In this document: positions 1 to 4,632 of the stretch, piece after piece
Position numbering within the stretch: the stretch's first letter is position 1
How the letters are laid out: each line of letters begins with the position of its first letter
Assembly (NCBI GenBank): GCA_017550765.1
Contig: JAFZOC010000155.1
Coordinates: forward strand, 1 to 5,140
Origin: Oscillospiraceae bacterium
Lineage (GTDB): Bacteria; Bacillota_A; Clostridia; Oscillospirales; Oscillospiraceae
DNA: 5,140 nucleotides
Direction: 5' to 3'
The notes under the pieces: model-generated
What the model saw: only the letters and a program-made list of their open reading frames with translations
Database searches by the model: none
Told to the model about the DNA's origin: nothing
Made by a program: the position numbers and the translations under genes

Positions 1-985
1 CGGCCTTCTTGGCCTTGCGCTTCTTGGAGCCCTTCTTGCAGAGCACCACGATCAGCACGGTCAGGGCACCCAGGACGATCAGCGTGGGCAGGGCCTCCGC
101 CAGGAAGAGGGTCAGGCCCTGGAAGAAGCTGACCGCGCCCTTGAAGCCGCTCTTCAGGGCGGCCAGCAGCTGCTGGCCGAAGCTGGGCTGCACATAGGGC
201 TCGGGGGTGTACTCCTGGACCTCGCTCACGTCCAGATAGACGGTGCTGTAGCTCACCATGCGGTCCCAGTTGTTCAGACTGGACTGCAGGCTCTCGATGT
301 GATAGCGCACCTCGGTGAGCCGGTCCTCCAGGATGATGATGTCCTCCACGGTCTCGGCGATGTCCATCATCTCCAGGAGCCGCTGCTCCTGGGCGGAGTA
401 GGCGTTGAGCCGGGCCTGGACGTCGTAGTACTGGGCGGTGACGTTCTCGGTGTAGGTGTGGGTGAAGGGGATGTTGCCCAAGGCGGACAGCGCGCCCATG
501 AGCTCGTCGAAGCGCTCGCTGGGGAAGCGCAGGGTGTAGTTGGCGCTGCGGCGGCTGACGTAGCCGCGGCTGCTGTCATGGTAGTTGTTGCCGTTGACGC
601 TGCTGGATTCCACCCAGCCGTCGTAGGTCTGGATCAGTTCCTCCAGGGTCTTGAGACTGCCGTCGAAGTCGGTGGTCTCCACCTGGACGTTGGCGGAGTA
701 GATGATCTTGCTGGGGCGCTCGGCGGGAGCGCTGCCGTCCTTGGCGCTCTCCCGGGGGGCCTCTGCGGTCATGGTCTCGACGCCGGAGAAGCCGCCGTAG
801 ACCTCGGTGTCGTCCCAGTAGGCCTCCTCGGAGACGGCCATATCCGACGCGGCATAGCTGTTATAGCTGCCGTTGGGGACGGGGGCTGCCTGAGGGGCGG
901 TGGACGCGCCCTTGGCGGACTCGCCGCAGGCGCAGAGCGTGAACAGCATCAACAGAGAAAGCAGCAGAGAGACGATCTTTTTCAT
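1..985 (-). CDS. DUF4349-family lipoprotein with C-terminal membrane anchor (partial, 3' end off window)
   Basis: 328 residues are visible and the stop lies beyond the left edge. The start at 985 follows a strong SD (AAGGAGGT, 7 bases upstream). Residues 1-20 form a lipoprotein signal with lipobox L17-C-A-C20 (Cys at -2 is slightly unusual). A low-complexity linker of about 70 residues follows. The DUF4349 region (about 92-260) has an alpha/beta part, then a predicted coiled coil (about 185-240, with ETVEDIIILEDRLTEVR) and a beta segment (MVSYSTVYLDV). A hydrophobic helix at about 293-316 is followed by a very basic tail (KKGSKKRKAKK), so the tail should be cytoplasmic. Lipid at one end and a membrane helix at the other would hold the coiled coil outside the cell, anchored twice. 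The biochemical function of the family is not known to me. The gene is divergent from the lipoprotein gene at 1234 and shares a promoter motif with it. The family assignment rests on remembered sequence style and is fairly secure. Confidence 0.88.
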   Translation of the reverse strand, partial: MKKIVSLLLSLLMLFTLCACGESAKGASTAPQAAPVPNGSYNSYAASDMAVSEEAYWDDTEVYGGFSGVETMTAEAPRESAKDGSAPAERPSKIIYSANVQVETTDFDGSLKTLEELIQTYDGWVESSSVNGNNYHDSSRGYVSRRSANYTLRFPSERFDELMGALSALGNIPFTHTYTENVTAQYYDVQARLNAYSAQEQRLLEMMDIAETVEDIIILEDRLTEVRYHIESLQSSLNNWDRMVSYSTVYLDVSEVQEYTPEPYVQPSFGQQLLAALKSGFKGAVSFFQGLTLFLAEALPTLIVLGALTVLIVVLCKKGSKKRKAKKA

Positions 986-1032
986 GGGAGAGACCTCCTT
1001 TTCGTTCGGGAAGACCCTTGGGATGTTACTAT

Positions 1033-1059
1033 GACGCGCAAAAGAAAAAAAAGTTCCCC
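1033..1059 (-). promoter_or_regulatory. Candidate ECF-sigma promoter for the DUF4349 gene
   Basis: Read on the minus strand, GGGGAAC followed by a T-rich stretch is the -35 element (GGAAC core at 1057-1053). The -10 element is CGTCATAG (CGTC core at 1036-1033). The cores are exactly 16 bases apart. This matches the general ECF promoter form (GAAC-type -35, CGTC-type -10, 16-17 base spacer). Transcription would begin near 1025, giving a leader of about 40 bases that includes the SD. A weak sigma-A reading (TAGTAA as -10) has no good -35. The same motif with the same spacing precedes the divergent gene. Confidence 0.55.
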
Positions 1060-1174
1060 TGCGGATCAATTTTTCGTAAAAGTGCGCGCCACGGGGCTCC
1101 CACGCCAAAACAGGGCAAAAAGGCTGAGGAAAGATCACAACGATCGGGGGACATGAAAAGATCCCATCCAAAAC

Positions 1175-1202
1175 GGGGAACAGATCGCGGTGTCTTGCGT
1201 CA
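1175..1202 (+). promoter_or_regulatory. Candidate ECF-sigma promoter for the lipoprotein gene at 1234
   Basis: GGGGAAC (1175-1181) is followed, 16 bases later, by CGTCA (CGTC at 1198-1201, then AAATAG). The hexamer-level content and the 16-base spacer equal those of the divergent promoter at 1033-1059, while the spacer sequence itself is unrelated. Initiation near 1208-1210 would give a leader of about 25 bases containing GGAGGAG and the ATG at 1234. No TATAAT-like -10 was seen here. The call is inference from motif and position. Confidence 0.5.
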
Positions 1203-1233
1203 AATAGCCAGAAAACTGCAGGAGGAGATCCCG

Positions 1234-1878
1234 ATGAAAAGAATGAAGATCGCCTGTTTCCTGCTGGCGTTGCTCTGCACGGCTGTCATCCTTTCCGGCT
1301 GCGGCGCGAAGGAGCAGATCGAAGCGGCCCCCGCCGCGGAACAGAGCCCGGGACCGACCCAGCCCGGACACCCGGACGGCAGATCGGGCCAACGCGGAAC
1401 AGAAGAGCAGATGGAGGCGATGAAGGACTTCCTGGCCGCGCATCAGGCGGAGATGGAGGAGATCGTCGCCGTCATGATGGGATACAGCAGCCGCGAAACG
1501 GAGAACGAGTACACCGACTTCTGGTATTCCGTGACATGGCAGGAGCTGCATCAGTCGCATACCCTCATAAAGAACGGTCGCGGCCTGGAGTCGAAGGAGG
1601 AGGGCGTTTTCACGGAACACCCCATCATCACAAAGATCCGGGCGCTGGGCGAGGATCCGGTCTTCGACTTTGCGGCAACGGATCTCAGTCATCGCATCGT
1701 GGACAACGACATCTGCTGTTTCAGCCGGATGGTCAGAGATGTGGCCGATGACGGGAACGGCGTTTGGTACACGGACGTCTATCTCTTCTACTGCGAAGAG
1801 GAGCCGGTGGAACAGGAGCATTTCTATATCTACCCGGTGATCCCTCACTGGTATCTCTATATCGAGCATCTGGAATAA
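1234..1878 (+). CDS. Secreted lipoprotein of unknown family
   Basis: The product has 214 residues. The reading frame stays open upstream to before 1018, but the start at 1234 is chosen for two reasons: GGAGGAG at 1221-1227 is 6 bases away, and translation from here begins with a clean lipoprotein signal. That signal is MKRMK, a hydrophobic core (about 6-20), then lipobox L20-S-G-C23. A Pro/Gly/Gln-rich linker covers about 30-55. A helix rich in Glu and Met (about 56-82) is next, then a globular part rich in aromatic residues (Trp at 97, 102, 178 and 206; many Tyr) with a Cys pair C161-C162. I do not recognise the family. The C-terminal half reads like alternating beta strands. Codon use is noticeably more mixed (GGG, ATA, ACA, CGG, TTT present) than in neighbouring genes, which use mostly C/G-ending codons, so recent acquisition or low expression is possible. 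It is divergent from the DUF4349 gene, convergent with tcdA, and probably ECF-sigma controlled. Confidence 0.85.
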   Translation: MKRMKIACFLLALLCTAVILSGCGAKEQIEAAPAAEQSPGPTQPGHPDGRSGQRGTEEQMEAMKDFLAAHQAEMEEIVAVMMGYSSRETENEYTDFWYSVTWQELHQSHTLIKNGRGLESKEEGVFTEHPIITKIRALGEDPVFDFAATDLSHRIVDNDICCFSRMVRDVADDGNGVWYTDVYLFYCEEEPVEQEHFYIYPVIPHWYLYIEHLE

Positions 1879-1883
1879 CGGAG

Positions 1884-1929
1884 ATGAAGAAGAGAACGCC
1901 TCGCGAAAGCGAGGCGTTCTCTTCTTCAT
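1884..1929 (+). terminator. Perfect 21-bp hairpin terminator after the lipoprotein gene
   Basis: The arms at 1884-1904 and 1909-1929 are exact reverse complements around a GAAA loop closed by C-G, a very stable GNRA tetraloop. The hairpin starts 5 bases after the stop codon. The outer part of the 3' arm is pyrimidine-rich (TTCTCTTCTTC) and the inner part GC-rich (GCGAGGCG), so the usual U-rich tail is built into the stem. Because the stem is perfect it would fold equally on the minus strand and could also block transcription arriving from tcdA. Confidence 0.75.
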
Positions 1930-1981
1930 GCTTCATGCTGCTTCCTCTGCGCGAGGAGGGCGCATGGAGCGTAGAGCGATA

Positions 1982-2021
1982 AGAGAAAAGGCATCCGAAC
2001 GAAAGGGCGGTCCTCTTCTCT
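1982..2021 (-). terminator. Probable terminator of tcdA
   Basis: It begins 21 bases past the tcdA stop. The minus-strand RNA arms 2021-2012 (AGAGAAGAGG) and 1991-1982 (CCUUUUCUCU) pair along 10 bp with one G-U wobble. A short CCG/CGG inner stem and a 10-base loop lie inside. On the plus strand the wobble becomes an A-C mismatch, so the structure suits minus-strand RNA. The 3' arm is U-rich, but there is no long U run after it, so strength is uncertain. Confidence 0.5.
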
Positions 2022-2041
2022 GCTCGTTCTTTACTGTTCGC

Positions 2042-2749
2042 TCAGCTCTTCGCCAGGTCCAGCACCACCTTCTGGCAGAGCAGCAGGCCCGCCGTGGCGG
2101 GGACCCAGACCAGAGAGCCGGGGACGCTGCGGCGGCCGGGCTCCGGGGCCTCCAGCTGCTCGGGCTTCATGGGCTCCTCCGGACTGAAGACCACCGGGTG
2201 ATGCTCCACGCCCCGGGCGCGCAGCTCCTTGCGCATGACCCGGGCCAGGGCGCAGCCGTAGGTCTCGGCGATGTCGCCCAGGCGCAGGAGGCTGGCGTCC
2301 TTCTTGTTGCCGGTGCCCAGGGCGGAGACGATGGGGATGCCCCGCTCCCGGCAGCACAGGATCAGGTCCAGCTTGCAGCTGACCAGGTCGATCGCGTCCA
2401 CCACATAGTCGTAGTCGTCGAAGAAGCGCTCCCGGTGGGCGGCCTCGTAGTGGCCCCGGATCGGGTGGACCGTGCAGCCCGGGGAGATGTCCCGCAGGCG
2501 CTGGGCCATGACCTCCACCTTGGGCTGCCCCACGGTGGAGCCCAGGGCGCAGATCTGGCGGTTGCGGTTGGACTCGCTGACCAGGTCCCGGTCCACCAGG
2601 GTCAGCTCTCCGATCCCGGAGCGGCAGAGGGCCTCGGCGCACCAGGATCCCACGCCGCCGATGCCGAAGACGGCGACGTGACTGCCGGCGAGCCGCTCCA
2701 TGGCGTCCGCGCCCAGGAGCATCCGGGCGCGCAGGGTCTTCTCGTCCAT
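2042..2749 (-). CDS. tcdA: tRNA threonylcarbamoyladenosine dehydratase TcdA (ThiF/E1-like)
   Basis: The product has 235 residues. TcdA uses ATP to cyclise t6A at position 37 of ANN-decoding tRNAs to ct6A; it is cytoplasmic and sharpens decoding. The start at 2749 follows AAGGAGG, 4 bases away; the frame is open further upstream, but that extension crosses a terminator and is not coding. E1-like features seen: nucleotide-binding G29-I-G-G-V-G-S35, acidic VDRD ending at D54, the NRNRQ motif at 61-65, K77, and D118-A-I-D121, followed by GTGNKKDAS at 145-153. The later VMRKELRARG and VVFSPEEP stretches are typical of the clostridial TcdA subgroup. It is shorter than E. coli TcdA (about 268 residues), as usual in Firmicutes. 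It lies downstream of the parvulin gene but is separated by a strong terminator. ThiF or MoeB are less likely because of the TcdA-type C-terminal half. Confidence 0.93.
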   Translation of the reverse strand: MDEKTLRARMLLGADAMERLAGSHVAVFGIGGVGSWCAEALCRSGIGELTLVDRDLVSESNRNRQICALGSTVGQPKVEVMAQRLRDISPGCTVHPIRGHYEAAHRERFFDDYDYVVDAIDLVSCKLDLILCCRERGIPIVSALGTGNKKDASLLRLGDIAETYGCALARVMRKELRARGVEHHPVVFSPEEPMKPEQLEAPEPGRRSVPGSLVWVPATAGLLLCQKVVLDLAKS

Positions 2750-2765
2750 GTCTCCTCCTTCTGCC

Positions 2766-2785
2766 CGCCCGAAGAACGCCGGGCG
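2766..2785 (-). repeat. Small GC-rich hairpin just upstream of the tcdA SD
   Basis: CGCCCG (2766-2771) and CGGGCG (2780-2785) form a 6-bp stem with an 8-base loop, ending a few bases before the tcdA SD in the minus-strand transcript. The 13-mer at 2771-2783 (GAAGAACGCCGGG) matches 12 of 13 bases of 2794-2806, the tail and 3' arm of the neighbouring terminator. It looks like a degenerate duplicate of that terminator half. A role in translation of tcdA is possible but unproven. Confidence 0.4.
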
Positions 2786-2792
2786 AGCCTGT

Positions 2793-2823
2793 AGAAAAAC
2801 GCCGGGGCCCACGGCCCCGGCGT
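2793..2823 (-). terminator. Rho-independent terminator of the parvulin gene
   Basis: On the minus strand, arms 2823-2813 and 2809-2799 (ACGCCGGGGCC and its complement) form a perfect 11-bp GC-rich stem with a GTG loop, followed at once by TTTTTC. It starts 15 bases after the parvulin stop. This is a textbook intrinsic terminator oriented for the gene at 2839-4299, placed about 43 bases before the tcdA start. Confidence 0.9.
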
Positions 2824-2838
2824 CGGGATAGCTGTCGA

Positions 2839-4299
2839 TCAGCCCACCAGTTTGTAGCCCCAGTGGTACTCGGGGGTCAGGCCCTCGGTGATGGTGCTCA
2901 TCCACTCGGTGATCGCCTTGCCGGTCAGATCGTTCCTGGCCATGGCGTGACGGGCGCTTTCAGAGCCCACAAAGTAGATGAGGTGGTAGCCGGCGTAAGC
3001 GCCGCTCTCGCCGTAGACGATCGCGGTGTCGCCGTGGCTGTGGGGCTCGAAGCAGAAGCGGTCGAACTCCTCCACCATCTGGCCCGGGCGGACGTCGTAG
3101 TAGAGACCGCCGTTCTCGGTGGAGCCGGTGTCTTCAGACCAGAGCATGGCGAGGGTGGCGAAGTCCGCTTCGCTGCTGCCGGCGACCTTCCAGGCTTCCA
3201 AGAGCTCTTCGCAGCGGGCCTTGGCGGCCGCCTTGGCCTCCTCGGTGTAGACGCCGTTCTCGTCTGCCACGGCCTTGATGAGGATGTGGCGCACGGAGGC
3301 GACCGTGTCGCTGTTGTCGTCACGGTCCAGGAAGAGGACCACGAAGTAGCCGTCGTTGGCGCTGCTCTGGGCGACGTAGATGTCGCCGTTCTGGCGCGCG
3401 TCGTCCATGAGCCATTCGCGGTAGGCGCTGTCCAGACTGGTGCCGGACTCGGTCTTCTCCTCAGCAGCGGCGGGGGTGGGGGCTTCGTCGGTATCGGGAT
3501 GGACCACCGGGGGGAACTCCTCCGCCAGGATGTCGTTGAGGCAGACCAGGGGATCCATGTCCTCCTCACGGCCGTCCTGGAAGCTCATGGCGATGGCGGC
3601 GGCAGTGGCCTTGGCCTCCTCGTCGGGCAGCTGCTCGTCCACCGCGACCTGGTAGACGGCGTAGTGGTAGTTGTCGTAAGTGCCTTCCGTGCTGTCGTAA
3701 TAAGCGTCCAGTTCCTCGTCGGTGAAGCTCAGCTCGCAGGTCTTGACGAAGTTGGCCTTGTTGATCAGGATGCTCTCCAGCATGCCCCTGCGCACCACGG
3801 ACTTGTTGACGCCGTTGCCGTACATGCCGGTCAGGTAGGCGTTCACGCCGACGCCGTAGCTCTTGGCGACCTCGGGCAGGGACTCCATGGCCTTGTCGGC
3901 GGCTTCCTTCTCGGCCGGGATCAGCTGCAGGCCGTTCTCCTCGGCGTACTGCAGCAGGGCGGCGGTGCTGGTCAGACTGTTTTCCAGCATGGCCTTGGCG
4001 TAGTCCTCGCCGAAGTAGTTGGCGTAGGTGGTGTAGTAGCTGGTGCCCATGGTGTAGTGGAGCTCCGCCGGGGACCAGGTCTTGGTGCCGATGGTCTCGG
4101 CCCTGGTGAAGCGATAGACCGCGGGAGAGCTGAAGACGATGATCAGGATGATGCACAGGAACACGGCGATGGTGCCGATGATCCAGCGGCGACGGGAGAC
4201 GGCGGCCTTCGCGGCTGCCTCCTGGGTGGCCAGCATCTTCTTGTCGGTCCCGGCCTCACGGGCGGCGTGACGGTTCTTTCTTTCGGTGGATGCGCTCAT
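2839..4299 (-). CDS. Membrane-anchored PPIC/parvulin-type peptidyl-prolyl isomerase (PrsA/SurA-like foldase)
   Basis: The product has 486 residues. It should catalyse cis-trans isomerisation of prolyl bonds and help exported proteins fold outside the membrane. The first 37 residues are polar and basic (cytoplasmic, ending SRRR). One membrane helix covers about 38-57, with no lipobox, unlike PrsA. Residues about 75-210 are a helical SurA-N-like chaperone region. An acidic Pro/Ala linker lies at about 263-288. A degenerate segment at 292-326 (EWLMDDARQNGD, GYFVVLFLDRD) precedes the parvulin domain at about 333-445. That domain shows V336-R-H338-I-L, FATLAMLWSED (380-390), GG at 397-398, GQMVEEF (406-412), GD at 423-424 and GYH439. 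Both conserved histidines are present, so activity is plausible. The start at 4299 has a moderate SD (AAGGAAG, 8 bases away). The gene has its own sigma-A promoter and its own terminator, so it is probably monocistronic. The family is secure; clients are unknown. Confidence 0.9.
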   Translation of the reverse strand: MSASTERKNRHAAREAGTDKKMLATQEAAAKAAVSRRRWIIGTIAVFLCIILIIVFSSPAVYRFTRAETIGTKTWSPAELHYTMGTSYYTTYANYFGEDYAKAMLENSLTSTAALLQYAEENGLQLIPAEKEAADKAMESLPEVAKSYGVGVNAYLTGMYGNGVNKSVVRRGMLESILINKANFVKTCELSFTDEELDAYYDSTEGTYDNYHYAVYQVAVDEQLPDEEAKATAAAIAMSFQDGREEDMDPLVCLNDILAEEFPPVVHPDTDEAPTPAAAEEKTESGTSLDSAYREWLMDDARQNGDIYVAQSSANDGYFVVLFLDRDDNSDTVASVRHILIKAVADENGVYTEEAKAAAKARCEELLEAWKVAGSSEADFATLAMLWSEDTGSTENGGLYYDVRPGQMVEEFDRFCFEPHSHGDTAIVYGESGAYAGYHLIYFVGSESARHAMARNDLTGKAITEWMSTITEGLTPEYHWGYKLVG

Positions 4300-4347
4300 T
4301 TCGTTATCTTCCTTTTCGATGATCTGGTGGTCTGCTGTACGGATGAG

Positions 4348-4381
4348 AGCAGATCCCCGCTATTATAGCGTAAGATCTGCT
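4348..4381. repeat. Concentric inverted repeat over the parvulin promoter (operator-like)
   Basis: The outer arms AGCAGATC (4348-4355) and GATCTGCT (4374-4381) are exact reverse complements. The inner arms CGCTAT (4358-4363) and ATAGCG (4365-4370) are also exact. The two dyads share almost the same centre (4364.5 and 4364), so 28 of 34 bases are paired. The inner dyad covers the whole -10 element and the outer one reaches from the spacer to about +1. Because transcription would begin within it, the element should act on DNA, as a repressor site or cruciform, rather than as an RNA hairpin. Confidence 0.7.
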
Positions 4382-4390
4382 GCGTTTCAA
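4362..4390 (-). promoter_or_regulatory. Consensus sigma-A promoter for the parvulin gene
   Basis: On the minus strand, TTGAAA (4390-4385) and TATAAT (4367-4362) are separated by exactly 17 bases. That is one mismatch from the ideal -35 and a perfect -10. Initiation would fall near 4355, giving a leader of about 55 bases. Within the leader, TCTGCT (4353-4348) can pair with AGCAGA (4336-4331) over an 11-base loop. Confidence 0.9.
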
Positions 4391-4431
4391 GAGGAATGTT
4401 CGTTCGCACGGGGCGCGGAGGCATTCTTTTT

Positions 4432-4472
4432 TTCCTGCCGGCATAGGATAGAGCATTATGGACCGACAGGAA
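4432..4472 (-). repeat. Hairpin between prfB and the parvulin promoter
   Basis: In minus-strand RNA, arms 4472-4463 (UUCCUGUCGG) and 4441-4432 (CCGGCAGGAA) pair along 10 bp with one U-G wobble. A 2-base bulge, a further 4 bp (CAUA/UAUG) and an 11-base loop continue it. On the plus strand the wobble is a C-A mismatch, so minus-strand RNA is favoured. It is followed by an A run, not a U run, so it is not a classical terminator. It may be a prfB 3'-UTR structure. Confidence 0.45.
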
Positions 4473-4485
4473 GGGGGGAGATCCG

Positions 4486-4548
4486 ATGGAGACCGACATC
4501 GACGACCTGATCTACGGCGACGAGGACCCCGGGCCCAGCGCGCGCTAG
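4486..4548 (+). CDS. Possible small acidic peptide, 20 residues
   Basis: The ATG at 4486 follows AAGGGGGGAG with 5 bases between, a strong SD-like stretch. The peptide begins METDIDDLIYGDEDP and ends in SAR before TAG. Seven of 20 residues are acidic and one is basic. All 19 codons after ATG end in G or C, like the real genes here. After the amber stop the same frame remains open to TGA at 4627-4629 and turns Arg-rich, so a broken gene remnant is another reading. No convincing plus-strand promoter was found (CATTAT at 4454-4459 with TTTCCT 17 bases upstream is weak). No known family is recognised. Confidence 0.3.
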   Translation: METDIDDLIYGDEDPGPSAR

Positions 4549-4561
4549 GGCGCGGCGGGCC
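4532..4561. repeat. GC-only self-complementary block
   Basis: AGCGCGCGCT (4537-4546) is a perfect 10-base palindrome that includes the first base of the small ORF's stop codon. GGCCC (4532-4536) can pair with GGGCC (4557-4561) around it. It could fold on either strand and lacks an adjacent U tract. It may slow polymerase coming from prfB, or may simply reflect local GC richness. Confidence 0.3.
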
Positions 4562-4632
4562 GTCTTGAGGAACGCGCTCGATGCGGACGACGGAAGAGAT
4601 CCGCGCAAAACGCAGAACGGCGGACGTGAGGC

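Larger units (their letters stand above)
4300..4632. other. Regulatory gap between prfB and the parvulin gene
   Basis: This 333-base stretch holds no long gene. From left to right it contains the parvulin leader and promoter (4300-4390), a concentric inverted repeat over the promoter (4348-4381), a wobble-containing hairpin (4432-4472), a possible 20-residue plus-strand ORF (4486-4548) and a GC-rich self-complementary block (4532-4561). I found no intrinsic terminator with a U tract for prfB in it. Confidence 0.7.

Noticed and set aside
299..1156. Long plus-strand frame opposite the DUF4349 gene
   Set aside because: It is antisense to a clear lipoprotein/DUF4349 gene, rich in Gly, Val and Ala as expected from reading G/C-ending codons backwards, and has no SD or domain.
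1018..1233. Upstream extension of the lipoprotein frame, including ATG at 1153
   Set aside because: No suitable SD there; it would bury the lipoprotein signal internally and run through both promoter motifs.
1754..1779. A third GGAAC-N17-CGTC match inside the lipoprotein gene
   Set aside because: It lies in coding sequence, has a different spacer (17) and lacks the GGGG prefix. It shows that the core motif alone can arise by chance here, so position and shared spacing are what support the two promoter calls.
1135..1929. Minus-strand frame opposite the unknown lipoprotein
   Set aside because: Arg/Leu/His-rich mirror translation that begins in the terminator. The plus strand has the SD, the lipoprotein signal and a terminator in the right place.
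1928..2794. Plus-strand frame opposite tcdA
   Set aside because: Antisense to convincing TcdA motifs; it starts inside the terminator hairpin and has no recognisable domain.
2863..4368. 501-residue plus-strand frame opposite the parvulin gene
   Set aside because: A mirror frame produced by strong codon bias; the composition (Val/Gly/Leu/His) is an artefact, while the minus strand shows a full parvulin domain.
4296..4499. Minus-strand 67-residue frame whose TGA overlaps the parvulin ATG (ATGA)
   Set aside because: The ATGA overlap looked like translational coupling, but the frame spans the sigma-A promoter and no in-frame ATG remains downstream of the predicted transcription start.
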